Assembly: GCA_963978545.1 (NCBI GenBank)
Contig: OZ021731.1
Location: 23,642,093 to 23,706,092 of the forward strand
Length of the DNA: 64,000 bases
Reading direction: 5' to 3'
DNA from: Linyphia triangularis
Lineage: Eukaryota > Arthropoda > Arachnida > Araneae > Linyphiidae
The notes beneath the pieces were generated by a model. It was not told the DNA's origin and made no database searches. It worked only from the letters and a program-made list of their open reading frames with translations. Positions 47,733 to 60,502 of this stretch are shown here, piece after piece (position 1 is the stretch's first letter; every line of letters starts with the position of its first letter). A program made the position numbers and the translations under genes.

Positions 47733-47898
47733 GGGCCCACCTGATGTCTGTATGGTTAGTGCTTTGGCTTCGAATCCCAGATTAGGTATGGATGTTCGTT
47801 GTAGTTCGGAATCCAAGTTAAGCTGTAGGTCCTGGCCTGATTAGCCGTTATTGAGCAAAAGTGTGGGTCGTTGAGCACACAAACAAACAAAACCAAAG
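47733..47898 (+). mobile_element. tRNA-derived SINE, family 2, copy 3
   Basis: A 166-bp element on the plus strand, the only family 2 copy in this orientation. The head contains ATGGTTAGTGCTTTGGC (A-box-like) and GCTTCGAATCCC (B-box-like). The tail is an ACAAACAAACAAA stretch. It is flanked by a perfect 11-bp duplication CTTGCTGTGGT (47722-47732 and 47899-47909). Confidence 0.85.
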
Positions 47899-47909
47899 CT
47901 TGCTGTGGT

Positions 47910-49422
47910 CTGAGATCAGACATACGATTGCAAAGGGATAATAAATATTTAGACAGACACCTCTGAATGAACCATCATCATGACCTCTCCCTCTCAAATA
48001 TATATTTCTGCAACACTTCTGGATTGATTGTGGAATGGCGCAAATATCTTATCTTTTGATTACAAAATTTATAACAAAGATTCATTTTCGAAAATTTAAT
48101 ATACAAGTCCATTATATAACACTTTACGAAGGCCATCGTGCGTTAAGAGTTTTTCTCGTCACATAATTCACTATCGTGAAACGCAACTAACCTCAGCTGC
48201 AATATAAGTGGAAAATTGGGTTTCACACACAAAGTAAATATTGTTCCAAGAACATTTTCAAAGCCGCAAAACACTTTTAATAAATTCATCATTCCAATAA
48301 TACAATATCGAATAAAAGACACCACCAGTACTTTACCAACCACTAGAAGGGAGAGCAAAAATCCTATTTTTCGTTTACCACAATTGAGTTCTGTGAGAGG
48401 CCTTCCGAAGGGACTTTCTGAAGAAGTTTGAAGCTGCAGAAGGGCAAGGGCTCTTTAGAAACACTTCAACTCCTTGGCGAAGAGCCACTCGAAGTTTGCC
48501 TGAAAGCAACCACTGTTGCCAAACACAAGAGAGTAAATATCGAATTTAGCGCGTTTCAGGGTAAAAGTCCTTAAAGTACAATCAAACATTCAATGAAAGT
48601 CTTTTTTAAAAACTGTGGTTAAAAGCAATTTTTTTCATTTTGTTAAGTATTGTGAAATAAACAATGAAAATGATGAAATACCGGGTTGCGGAAAGAGTAC
48701 TAGAAAAGTGAAATAGTAAATAAATATATTATTCGCAAGTTTTTTCGCTAGACTTGTTTTTAGATTAAGTTTAAATTGATATAAATAATTTTTATTATAT
48801 AGTAAGTTTAAATTTGAATGTTATTTTTTATAATATGTTTAAATATAAATTTGAATAAAATAATATTTTGGTTGCGCAAACAAATATTATAAAATAATAA
48901 TTCAATTAAGTTACATTTTGAGGTTGATCAAATTGAAATGCTATTTCAATTTACTAACATAAATCGGGACATTGAAAAGGTATTTCAAGAATACACAATT
49001 AGAATTTTAATATTTCAGTTTCAGTGAATAGCAAGGTATAATGAAAATGGCTTAGATACCACGGCATTCGTCTTAATCGTTAAAGTCGCTATTACCAAAT
49101 GAAAATCATTTTCTTATGAATGCACTGACCTGGATTTGAATTATAATTAATTTAAATAAATTTTAATTAATAAATAATTCTTGTATCGGTTACCTGAAAC
49201 TTTCCAACTTCTATAACAACAACCTATACTAGATTTACATTTTTTCCAAGTAAATTTTAAAAAAATGTCATAAAATGCTACGATTTAACATGAATCACAA
49301 AGAACGTGTAATAATTAAGGTAAAAATTTATAAAATGCACTACAAATATGGGTTCTTTATATGCAATTCAATATTATGGAATTGGAAAAACTTTTAAGTA
49401 GGTCATTCAAATTCCTAACCCA

Positions 49423-49463
<41 letters not shown>

Positions 49464-49979
49464 CTTATACCTGTTCTTATCAAAAGGGGAACAATTTCAA
49501 ACATTTCCGCACCTAAGATAAAAAATAAATAAAATATATTATTAAACTAATTCCCGCGGTTTTTCGAATGGGAAAAAATTGATTCTCATCCACATTCTAA
49601 ATAAGCCGCCCTCCAATCTCGCCAAAAGACCGCTATTGGCGGCTAAAAAACACACAAAATTAAAAGCGAGAAAGATTGCAAATAAAAAAAAGTCCATATT
49701 TAATTAGGCAGTTTGCTGACATCGAAAGAGCAGGAATTATACGGCAGTTCGACACCAGGGGTCGCTGTGAGGTCAATGGCTTCCAAGAACGTGATTCGAT
49801 ACATAATAATCCGATATGGAAAATCGTACCAGACAACTCAACCCGACCTCAACTTCCAGAGGCATAAACATTAATCAGGATCAAATTGGATTGGAGATAT
49901 TTTTCTTTTGAGTTTTGGATTGTTAAGAAAGGGAAAGTGTCAAACTGTTCAGATCTGATTCAATCTCGAGTGCTTTCTT
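47910..49979. other. Intergenic, no recognised gene
   Basis: Includes an A run of 32 at 49430-49461 and a short inverted GCCGCC / GGCGGC pair near 49606-49642. No gene is seen. Confidence 0.6.
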
Positions 49980-50236
49980 CATTGATTTCTAACTACAACT
50001 TCTATTCCTTCTGGACAGCGCATACTTGGTTCATGACTTGAAGCCAATGAAGGCTTAACAATCCCCATCGAGATCTATACAAGCAACTTCCCCCAAAACT
50101 AGTTAAAATCTGTTTGTAACTATGGGCAACCTATTTCATAGCATTGTGGGGGAAAATATTCAATTGGGATCATTTGCTTGCAGAGAAGAAACGATTATAA
50201 GCTATCCAGAAGTTGTAGTTACAGATCAGTAGTTTT
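49980..50236 (-). mobile_element. MITE, ACTACTGATC family, copy 2
   Basis: Inverse copy of 22171-22433. The right end, reverse-complemented, reads AAAACTACTGATCTGTAACT. The left end reads TTGATTTCTAACTACAACTT and gives a better-preserved TIR than copy 1. Confidence 0.8.
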
Positions 50237-52488
50237 ATTTCCCAGCAGAAACAATTAACCCATAAGATATTTTTAATATAAATCCATTATAAACATTGCC
50301 AGCTTTAATGGGAGCAATTGCAACTTATTTAAGCGTTTTAGAACTCAGATGGACTTTTTATAGTGTTTCATCACTACTAAGAAAGCCATTGATCCCGAGT
50401 TATGGACTTATTTCTTTTTGCCTCCAAAACTAGATAATGCATTGTCATCGAGATCATCGAGTCTATCAATCAAGTTTCAACTCAATATTGGATGACGCAA
50501 GTTTATTAATTAGTACTCTCCGCCACATACAAACACAATCGAAGTTAATTTAACAACAAAGTTTTAATGGTGGCTTCTTTACGTTATAAAACTCAATCTA
50601 AAGAAATATTGTTATTTTAATTAGTATAAAAAGACGAAGTTTAAAACCTGGTAGCTAAGAAATAACCTATGCACTACAGCGTATAGAAATTATTGAATAA
50701 TTTTTCACCACTTCAGAAGGAATTGGTAGATGGTAATTATTACTTAGATGTCAAGGAAATTAAGCACCCAATTCGTAGGACTTCAAGCTACAAGTTAATA
50801 ATGACAAATCAATCTAGTGACGGCCATAACATACTTAAGAATTGACTAAAAAATTGGACGCAATAAATAAGTTTGAAAGCAAATAATTATCTCTTAACTT
50901 TCAGCATACTCATACGCTATACTAAACTGCGCTAAAATCTTGAGTGAATCCTGCGAGATAAATTGGTTTCAGAAAATAGCAGGTGCGAAGATTTCTTCGA
51001 AAATTAAGATAAATCATGACGTGCTAATAACAGGATAATAGGCGTTTGCACGACTATGAGATAATCCATTGAGAAGTGTTATCAAGGTTAGAGTTTTGAA
51101 GAGCATTGCCACTAAGGTTGCAAAAAGGCATCGTACTACTACAAAGAACCAAGTCAAATGTTTTGTGGTTTTGAGAATGTCTTAACAACAAAAGAACGTT
51201 TTTCATAGGGATATTTAACTCCATAAAGCAAAATTCTTTTGTGGTACACAATTTGGATTGCGACAGTTGCTGTCACCTTAATTTCCTTATACATAAAGAA
51301 ATCATACTATGCATGTTTTATAAAACTTAAAAGCCCCTCTAGGTAGAGTAGTGGAGGAATCACAGTGGGACAGCGTTCCACTACTTTTTATCAAAGGTCA
51401 AAATCAATTAGTTCCAGTCGAAATATCATGATTTTGGTACTCTTCAAAAGCATCGGACTACCTTTTATTTGCACCAAACCCAAGGTCGCCAACAGAATCA
51501 TTTTCAGTGGGGTGTAGATGACATTCAAGTGTCTGATTGGCTGCTAATTTTGTATTTTAACCTTGATTTTTCAATTGGTTATCTAAATGAAATTTTAAAT
51601 TAATAGTTATGTATTAATTTTTTTATCTATTGAATACATAAAGACCTATATCACACTTCTATTTTCAATTAATCATACTATTTTTCTTCTCATTACTTTA
51701 AATATCCGAAGTCCAGCGGTTTTTATTTTCCAAATCCAGCGTTGGGCAAGTGCAGCACCCTCTTTGCATTTCCCTAAAAGCACCATGATTAAACTACTCC
51801 CTCTAAAAGATCAACCTGTTCCAATTTCTACAATAGAATGTTTAACATTTTGAAGGGGTTAAAGTCTAAGTGGTATAAGTCGATTACTCCTTTTTTTTCT
51901 GAGAAACAAAATGTTTTACTATCACTAAACCACCTGGTTTGCTTACATGTCCTTATTGGGCTGCTATCTGGATGCGAATTAGTGAAGTTGAGACCTAGTT
52001 CTTTTACTTTCAACAGTTTCGTCCTTTTAGATTGTATTTCCGAACTTAAGTCACAATTGTTGAAATTACGACTTGCACCACACTGACTTTAAACCCTTCG
52101 CTTGGAGTTTTGATGGAATACTCAAAATGCAAAAAACTTTTATGATTTAGAGACATCTAAAACTTGTTTTGAGGATCACGGAAGAAAAATACGAAAAACA
52201 TGTCCTTTTAATATTAACCACTTACATAACAAAACAAAAGAATGACAAGACTACATGCCACTATGATGGATGTGAAGAAAAATTGCTGTTCAAAACAAGA
52301 AGCGGAAAATCACCTATCAATGTTTTACTAAGTTGCTTGATTGACCATTGTCAAAAATCTGTAATACAACATTGAAGATAGATGGTGACTATGGAAGTAA
52401 TAGGTTTGAAAAACCTTGAACAATTGTCACCTAACAAGATCTGTTAAACTGAAGAAAAAGTTGACCTTCATATAATAGCTCGACCCGG
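50237..52488. other. Intergenic, no recognised gene
   Basis: AT-rich. Short open frames at 51828-52086 and 52169-52375 have no recognisable domain. Confidence 0.6.
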
Positions 52489-52502
52489 AATCGACAAGAG
52501 AG

Positions 52503-52680
52503 TTGGTTGTATTCAGATTATCTGGCGCCGTCAGCAACACGAGGGCTATAATGCGCCGAAACATTCGTCATTAGACAAGCCAACATACATTTACAAACAC
52601 CCATGCCTAACACGGGACTCGAACCCGCAACCTCGCGGTCTAGAGGCTAGCACGCTAACCACTATACCGTTTGGTCGGCG
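52503..52680 (-). mobile_element. tRNA-derived SINE, family 1, copy 2 (full length)
   Basis: A 178-bp element flanked by a perfect 14-bp duplication AATCGACAAGAGAG (52489-52502 and 52681-52694). In minus sense it starts GCCGACCAAACGGTATAGTG, with TAGTGGTTAGCGTGC (A-box-like) and GGGTTCGAGTCCCGTG (B box), then the body ending in GAATACAACC. Best reference copy for this family here. Confidence 0.92.
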
Positions 52681-52975
52681 AATCGACAAGAGAGAATCAA
52701 TTGCTTTTTCCTAGAAAGAATATCCTTATTGTAGCGGTTTGGGTTGCAATGCATTTATTTTCTTACAATCAAAACTAATTTAGTGGTCTTTTTGTTTGAA
52801 GCAATCCAGAAAACTTAGCGAATTTTAAATAGGTATTTGGATACATCTGCACAGCACCTAATTGAAATAGTCGGAACATTTCATGATTGTAATTTTGTCT
52901 TATTAATATATATTGCCTTTACTCATTTTATAAGCCATACATGTTTACTACCCGCATATTTGTCTTTAAAATGAA

Positions 52976-53752
52976 CTAGGGGACTTCGCCCCCTGCTCGC
53001 TAATGCTCGCCAACCCCCAAACACCTCGCTGCGCTCGGATTGAGCGGCCTTGCCGCTCGAATTTGTGGTTAAAACATCTTGCTGCGCTCGAATAGGTTTG
53101 CCAGCCATAAAAAATGTAACCAAATTTTTATAAATTTAATGTAAGGCCTAATAGAGAAAACACCCAAATTGCAAGTTTCATAATAGAAAGTTAAATATAC
53201 TATCCGCCAACATTCTGACTTAAAACTTCATTAGTTATGCCCTTACATTGAAGTCCCAATATCTTTTATTTATTCTGATAAGTCGCCCCGTTAGAGAACG
53301 ACGTCCAACGCGAGGCATTTTCTGGATAGAAATACTTCAAAATAATAATTACTCTAATACAAAAATGCTTCAGAAAAACAGAAAAAATCAACTTTGGAAC
53401 GAAGAGTTTAAAAAGAGCTTTAAAATTAGCAACGGGTTTGTTGTTTACATACGTAAGGATAGCTTTAAAATTAGCAACGGTTGGTTGGTTGGTTGAACCC
53501 CCGAGCAGTGGGTTTGTTTACTTAAGGATGTTGCCATTCTTATATTCAAAATCATTGAGGCTTTGTAGTAGCTTAATGATGAAAAATATTGAAATTTAAC
53601 TAATTAATAAAGTGTTAATAAATTATTTTGGCACGTTTTGGCAAATCTACAGCTTATTTCCTTTAAAATGACACCTTGATCATTGAAATTGGTTGAGTAG
53701 TTCAGGCGGACGGACTAACCCCAAAAAACTTATTGCCTATTAAATATATAGA
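52976..53752 (-). mobile_element. Non-autonomous Helitron, copy 2
   Basis: A 777-bp element. In minus sense it starts TCTATATATTTAATAGGC (from 53752) and ends with hairpin GGGGGCGAAGTCCCC overlapping the terminal CTAG (52979-52976), with A and T flanks. It shares its 3' 60 bp with 17006-18091. Internal direct repeats of AGCTTTAAAATTAGCAACGG lie near 53416 and 53461. There is no helicase frame. Confidence 0.8.
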
Positions 53753-55339
53753 TTTATATTAAAAAAAATTATTTTATTTTAGAGTCATTATCATGACAAA
53801 TGTGCTCCCTTGTACCGTAGTTTAGAACGAGTACCTTCTTAGCCTTTGTCTGCCATGTCCTTTGCTATGGGAAACGCTCAGAGCCTTTTTTTTACTCTCT
53901 TATTTCTCGATAGGAGCTAACTGAGATGTACTACTAATGACCAACCTCTCAGGTAAGCACTCCATTTTTTATTTACGATCTCTGAAGTTGTTCAGGACAA
54001 ACATTTCATTGCATTTTAATCTATTTTCTATTATAATGAAAGTAAAAGATTAAATTATTAACATCAGAATCTAAATGCTTCTGACTAAAAGTAGAAACAT
54101 AATTTATCACCGAGAACAGAGCGAGAGAGAGCAATCGCCATTTAAAGACAAGAGTTTTAAAATTGGATTACCATACTGAAAAACAGGATGTGCTTACCAA
54201 TCCGTGGGTTTGTTGTGATGGAGAACATGAAACTACTTATATAAACTTCTGACAAAACATATTTCAAGATTTAAAGGGAAAAACCTATTTGGAGGAATAT
54301 TCTTGATAAAGCAGATTAAAAACTTCAGACCAGAACACGAGTCTTAACAGAAAATGCAACTGATTGAACGACACATAGCATAGTTATATTCAAATCCCAA
54401 TCGGTGTATTGTATTCCCTAAATCTTCCCGTGTTGGGGTTTCGCGTGTATTAGATTTTTCAATACTCAATAACTACACGAAGGTTACACTGCGCTGGAAT
54501 ACAGTAAACACATAAATATCGAAAAAAAAAGAACAGGAAAGGGTAGACAAACAGGAATGCAACTTCCAGGAGAAATACATGACTATAGTTCACAATCTCC
54601 GCCGTGTGTACTTATTTTTTAAAATTTGAGATAGCATACCCTCCACGTGGTGTAAATCTTACAGAGGTCCAACTTTGATTTTCTTTTATTATGAATAATG
54701 AACAACTCTGAAATAAGTGCTATAATAATACATAATTTATAAGCAATTGAATATCCTCTGAGTGAAGATTACTTATTTTGCGTGAATTGATTTGCATACT
54801 AAGCATTGCAGTTAAAAATAGTAATCCCGAAGTCAACTTTTTCCCCCGTCTAGCCAAAGAGAGGGCGGAAGTCAAACTGTTCGACCAACTACTACACACA
54901 CGCCACGTCCGTCGCCCACGAAACAAGCAGTGATTATAGGGTTAGGCAAAAACGATGCGAAATTAAGTCGATGTAATGGGAACGCTATTGGCTCGTTCTC
55001 TGGCCCTTTGCGGATTGTCTGTACGGCCGCCCCTGCTGGAATACTTATTTGTTCTTTCCCGTATCCATCATTTAAAGTAGGTGATCTTCTCCATTCATTG
55101 AAAGATGAATCTAAGGCAAGAGTTTCCTTGTGCTCTCTACTAGTAAAGGTTTAAAATTGTAAAATCGAAGGTAACGGTTTAAAAGGGGGTTCATTTAAAG
55201 CAGGCATGTCTTTAACGTGTGATTTTAATGCTCGTCGCAATCAGTGCCAATATCAAAATCTTGTATGCACAATTTGAATTTTGCTTTATGAATAGACTTT
55301 GATGATGTCGCAATCCATTTTTCATATGCACTGCACTTT
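53753..55339. other. Intergenic, with a GC-richer promoter-like patch
   Basis: The stretch 54840-55070 is GC-richer. It carries a consensus inverted CCAAT box (GCTATTGGCTCG near 54984-54995) but no TATA or clear initiator. The rest is AT-rich without features. Confidence 0.4.
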
Positions 55340-55657
55340 AGCCATAGCACATTAAATGCGGACTTTCCGGGCATAACACTCGTAAAATGCTTCTGCTAAA
55401 AACCAAACGACATATAAGTTAACGTATGCAAAATACACATATACCAGGCAATTCTGGAGCAGCGAGGATAAGTGGCGGTCTCGAGGGAATAAGCAAATAA
55501 GAGTTGAATTTTTATAAATATTGCCGTTGGGCACACAATATCAGCAAAAATTAAGGACTTGTAGGAAGCTAAGCATTTCCAAGTACTTTTAGGCCTTGAA
55601 AACAAGTTAAAAATTACTAAGCACTTTTAATGACTTTCAATGACAGTGAGAACCCTG
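55340..55657. mobile_element. MITE, CAGGGTTCCCAC family, copy C (left end lost)
   Basis: The right part aligns with 4225-4575: CAGCAAAAATTAAGGACTT, CTAAGCACTTTTAATGAC, and the terminus GTGAGAACCCTG at 55646-55657. The left terminus is too diverged to place. Confidence 0.6.
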
Positions 55658-56413
55658 TAAACTTTTAAGAGTATGTGAAACGTAATTGCCATTTGCATTC
55701 GACACCATCGACAACCAGGGTATTTCAAAATAGCTTTGTTTCGAAACAGCTACCTTTGAAATAAAATAACTCCGAATCTGTTTCCAATCGAAGAATGAAA
55801 CAAGTTGAAAGTTTATTAGGGAAACTGTAAAGATCGGATACCGCAATTTCAACAATAATTTCATGCGTTGCAAATTGGCGACGCTGTATGCAGTACGGAT
55901 CTCTACAAAGAATGCTCTAAAGCAAGATTCCACCGCTCAATCTCCTTTCACGTTTTAATTATGTGACGGAACAGTGCTTCAGAGAAGATTTTATAAGGAT
56001 CCAGTATTGTGACTATATCGTATAAAGCCACCTATTGGCAATATTTGTAATTAATTTTGAAAATGTTGTTTCAAAACTTAACACTTTTCCCAATAAATAT
56101 ACAGTTTGTTTCATGTCTTCTGTTTATTACTGTTTCAGAGTTATTTTATATCAAAATTGGGAAATCCTTTGTGAAACACCCTGTAAAAGAAGGTGTAAAA
56201 TTTTGGATCTAAATTTCTTAATCAATTGTGTATTTTTTCTGAACCAGTAGAGCTTATAAACGACTGTTAAATTCAAGCTTAAATGTTTATATGTATTGCT
56301 AACCTGCCAAATTTTAACATAAAAAAGTAACCCAGTTCCGATTCTAAACACCATGCAAGTGGGTTGCATGGTTTGAGATAATACAGATTTAAAGCACTTT
56401 TTCTAAACGAGTG

Positions 56414-56594
56414 TTTGGTTGGTTGTATTCAGATTATCTGGCGCCGTCAGCAACACGAGGGCTATAATGCGCCGAAACTTTCGTCATTAGACAAGCCAAC
56501 ATACATTTACGAACACCCATGCCTACGCGGGACTCGAACCCGCAACCTCGCGGTCTAGAAGCCAGCACGCTAACCACTATACCGTTTGGTCGGC
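56414..56594 (-). mobile_element. tRNA-derived SINE, family 1, copy 3 (full length)
   Basis: A 181-bp element flanked by a perfect 11-bp duplication CTAAACGAGTG (56403-56413 and 56595-56605). It is nearly identical to 52503-52680; the tail is extended by extra TTGGTTGG units. Confidence 0.92.
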
Positions 56595-56605
56595 CTAAAC
56601 GAGTG

Positions 56606-58810
56606 ATTGGACAAGTAAAAAGATTTAGTGCAAGCTTCGGTTCGAGTTTAGCACCATATCTAATCAGGAGTTATAATACAGCAATAAATTAGTGGCATCC
56701 AGTTTTTCGTAAGACGTTTTTTGAAACAATGAGGGACAAAACTATCCAATCAGTTTAGTTGTAAGGTGAAAAGCTGTACAAAGTTTCTATTGCAGCATAA
56801 GCCGAACTCTTCATATTTTAATTTCATACCCCCCCCCCCCCCCAATAAATTCAAAATACACTAAATCTCCAACACGACAATACAACATACAAAAGATACA
56901 CGTGTTTACGGCCCGGTAAAAAACTGTAGCAGGAGGGTTAGTTGAGTGGTCGGTTTGTAACAATGTGTTTGGCGTAGCATTTTGGGATAGGGTTGTTTCG
57001 CATTATCTTCAATTTACCTTGCTGGTGTTTTTGTTGCTTTTTCAAATGATTTTTTGGTATTTGATTTATTTTCAAATGATGAAGTTGTAAAGATACGTCA
57101 TTGAGACAGTGGCGACATTATTTTTGGAAATTAATTTTAAATAGTTGTAAATTTTGATTATGTTGGTATAATTTTATGCACAAAAATAAAAATATTTTCC
57201 ATCAAGAGAGAAGCTGGGAAATGATGATCGATTGGATAGCAAGACAAAACAACAACGTCGTAAATGAAGAATGAATTATCAATTATGCCCATTTAAATTA
57301 GTAACAGGTACAATGCAAATATACATCATGATCACTGGTTATTGTGTCGAGTAAACAAAGACAGGAGAGTTGACCTTTTTTGACAAAAGGGAGATGACCC
57401 CAATTAAAAAAAACACGAGTAAACGCTTGGAGATAATTTTGAAACTTTATTCTTCCGAAGCTTACTTGTAAGTAAGTAAACCTAACTAAAAACATATTTA
57501 GACATTGGTTCTTTCACTAAAACAAAAATGTTTCAATTCACAGGGTAGTTATGATAAAAGTTCACTTGTTAAGGGTCGTTTGGACATTGAACGTTACACA
57601 AAACAAATCATTAATTTTTATGCATCCACGAGATTATAGAGAAATTGTGTATGAAGAAAAAAATATCAAATTTTCGACACGAGGTAGACTAACGGAACTT
57701 TAATGATTTATATGGAAGTTAACTGTGCAAGTTGAACCTTATGGAGGAAATTATAAATACAGTTTTAGAACAAACAGGAAACAATACAAAAAGTGTTGTA
57801 ATTCTCTCCTATTATTGTTGTTAAGAATCATTTTTAAAAATGTAAACTATATTTAAATAACGTTATTTTAAAAAATGTGTTTTAATTTTTTTTTTAATCG
57901 TTTTGCCCATACACTAAAAAATTATTACAGGGTCCAGACGCTTCTATACAGATGTACTTTAATTGCACACACCCTACCTACAAATATTATAGAAGAAAAC
58001 AATTCCGAAATATTATCTGGCAACTAAATCGACATCCAGCATATAACCCCTTATAAAGTTAAAGAATGGTTTCGAGTCAGAAATAGGGGTTGCATCACCG
58101 GGTCAACTATTAAACGAAATCGTGAAATTTAAGAAGTAAACATCCTTAACTAGGCAGTTATTATTCTACAACCACCAATCTTGAAAGGTAGGAAACTTAA
58201 TGACGTCCTTAGGCATTGTATTATATTTTGACCAGTTGGTTATAAAATTGGTGCACTTACATTCAAAGTTGGATTAGAGATTTTACGAAGCACGTGCTGT
58301 GCGAAGGCTATAACTGCACCGGAATATCATTACAAAAAGAATCTGTACTACTGAGGATAGTTCAGATGTTAAAAAGAAATTCCTTACTTAAGGGAACTGA
58401 ACCGTTGAGTCTGAAATACTAAAAAATCCACGATAATTCCAAACATGTGGATACCATCCGCACTCGCCACAATGTTCACCATTTTGAGGAACAGTATGTT
58501 TAGCATGGTGGAACATTCTGACTCTCGTCGGGGAGTTTGAAACATACCATCAAGGGTATGTTCAACAATCTCGGGAACAGTAATGCCAATTTTATCTTTT
58601 TAAATTTGTACTGCATTTGTATTTGTTGACTTATTATAATATACTTTCGAATAACCTAGGAAATGGAAAGGTTAACATTGCGCACAGTTGCCAACATAAC
58701 ATATATTTCTGTGCACCTGTTTTCGGCCTTTTAGGTTCATAAGAAACTTTCTTTAACATGTTTGTCCCTTAAATAGTTCCCCATTTTAGAAGGTCAGCAA
58801 CCCATGGATT
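56606..58810. other. Intergenic, no recognised gene
   Basis: Contains a C run at 56829-56843. Nothing else is recognised. Confidence 0.6.
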
Positions 58811-58823
58811 TCCTGTATTTAGG

Positions 58824-58957
58824 TTGGTTGTATTCAGACTATCTGGCGCCGTCAGCAACACGAGGGCTATAATGCGCCGAAACATTCGTCATTAGACAAG
58901 CCAACCATACATTTACAAACACCCATGCCAACACGGGACTCGAACCCGCAACCTCGC
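58824..58957 (-). mobile_element. tRNA-derived SINE, family 1, copy 4 (5'-truncated)
   Basis: A 134-bp element flanked by a perfect 13-bp duplication TCCTGTATTTAGG (58811-58823 and 58958-58970). The 5' half of the tRNA head is absent, and the sequence stops just past the B box. The intact flanking duplication shows it was inserted in truncated form. Confidence 0.92.
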
Positions 58958-58970
58958 TCCTGTATTTAGG

Positions 58971-59620
58971 ACCAATTAAAATTTCAGGTTTTTATTATAC
59001 ATCACAAATACATTTTATTGCAGTCTGCCTACTAATATTGTCCTTCTAAATTGTTTTAGTTAAGATTATTTCAATATGGCAACTTGTTTCGATTGATTGT
59101 AATAAGCACACTGCAGATTTCAAAATGAGTTAGACACGTAAATTTTTTCTCACCCTGAAATTTAGTAATGTAAAGATAGGTAGAGTGGTCCGCAAAATGA
59201 AGAAACTTATCTTTATGTTACTTTTCCGAAATTAATCAATTTTTCTCTTGTGCAAGTTGAGAAAGTCGTATATATCTTGAAAACCCATTCTTATGGATAT
59301 TGTATAAAAACTTACATAACTGCATTTAAGAGAACATAATTGACAATGAAAATAGCTGAATGAAAAGTCTGCAGTTTGCACAAACTGAACAATTTCCATG
59401 TTTTTGCAATGAAAAATTCTAGTATAGCCTTGATAACTCCAATATAATCAAACAAAACATTTTCCTGTAGTGTATTTCGTGTTTACCTCCAAGCATCTAA
59501 CATTTTGAAAAACAAATTTTTTTTCATCCGAAATTTAACTAGTGAATTCAGTTATAAAATACCAAATTTGTAATGTATCTAACCACACACTAAAAATGCA
59601 GAATATGACCTAAATTTCAA

Positions 59621-59658
<38 letters not shown>

Positions 59659-60152
59659 TTACGCCAACAGAAGGGTCATTTATGGGCAGATGTTCAGTCT
59701 ATTTCAATATTGAGATAATAGAACCCTACATTTAAACTTTTCACCATTGAAAAAATAAACGAATTTGTGAACCCAAGGCACATAGAGGATAGATACATCA
59801 AAGGGAAAAAGTTATAACAGAACGGTTCCTGAATAGAACTTCAAGCAGGGGATGTCAAAGGACTTTAGAATTCAATGGTGGCAGTTTCCCCCCCCATCCC
59901 CAATTTGATGGGACTTTTATTCCAATAGATAAATGCAACAACATCACGCATGCAAACTTCAGATCCAACCCTTTCAAACTCTACGGTCAAAGTTAGAAAA
60001 AATATCGTTGAATAGGGATGCTAATAAAGGTAGCAGGTGTTTTGAATTTTAGTAGTTCAAAAAGTTCAAGTCTAAGAAAGTGACTGACATGGGACTTAAA
60101 TCCAGTGGATTTTTAGAGTTGAAGGAACATTTTACACTAATATCACAGTACT
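58971..60152. other. Intergenic, no recognised gene
   Basis: Includes an A run of 35 at 59622-59656. The next 40 bp (GGTCATTTATGGGCAGATGTTCA region) resemble part of repeat family X. No gene is seen. Confidence 0.55.
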
Positions 60153-60502
60153 TTAACACGTTGACTACAACGGAATTTTGTACGATTCCGGTCTAAAGAG
60201 CCGATTTGATTTAACCTTTAACTGCTGTATGCAGTCTGAGAGACCGCGAGTAATTTTTTTGTGGAATGCTTCCACCCACTAAAATATTTCAACTTTGACT
60301 TTTGTATTAATTTTTCCGATATTTTGCTTCGTAAAATTTCAATTGATGTTCACTAATTTCTTTGTAACAGTATGAACCACGTGTTGCCCTTGCGCAAAAT
60401 TTTTCAAACCACCTAAACACAGCACTCGTCGACGCGTTGATTGGAGAAGAGATTGAACCAGTGGTGAGTTGAATGCAACTCATATGGCAATCAACGTGTT
60501 AA
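60153..60502. mobile_element. piggyBac-like MITE
   Basis: TTAA-flanked (60153-60156 and 60499-60502) with inverted ends CACGTTGA and TCAACGTG. The interior has a small palindrome CAGTCTGAGAGACCGC near 60233-60247. TTAA duplication and this terminus suit piggyBac-type elements. The element is about 342 bp inside the TTAA sites, too short for a transposase. Confidence 0.65.

Noticed and set aside
52600..52680. tRNA gene on the minus strand
   Set aside because: The tRNA-like sequence is the head of a SINE with matching body and flanking duplication; the cloverleaf is degenerate and it recurs at every family 1 locus.
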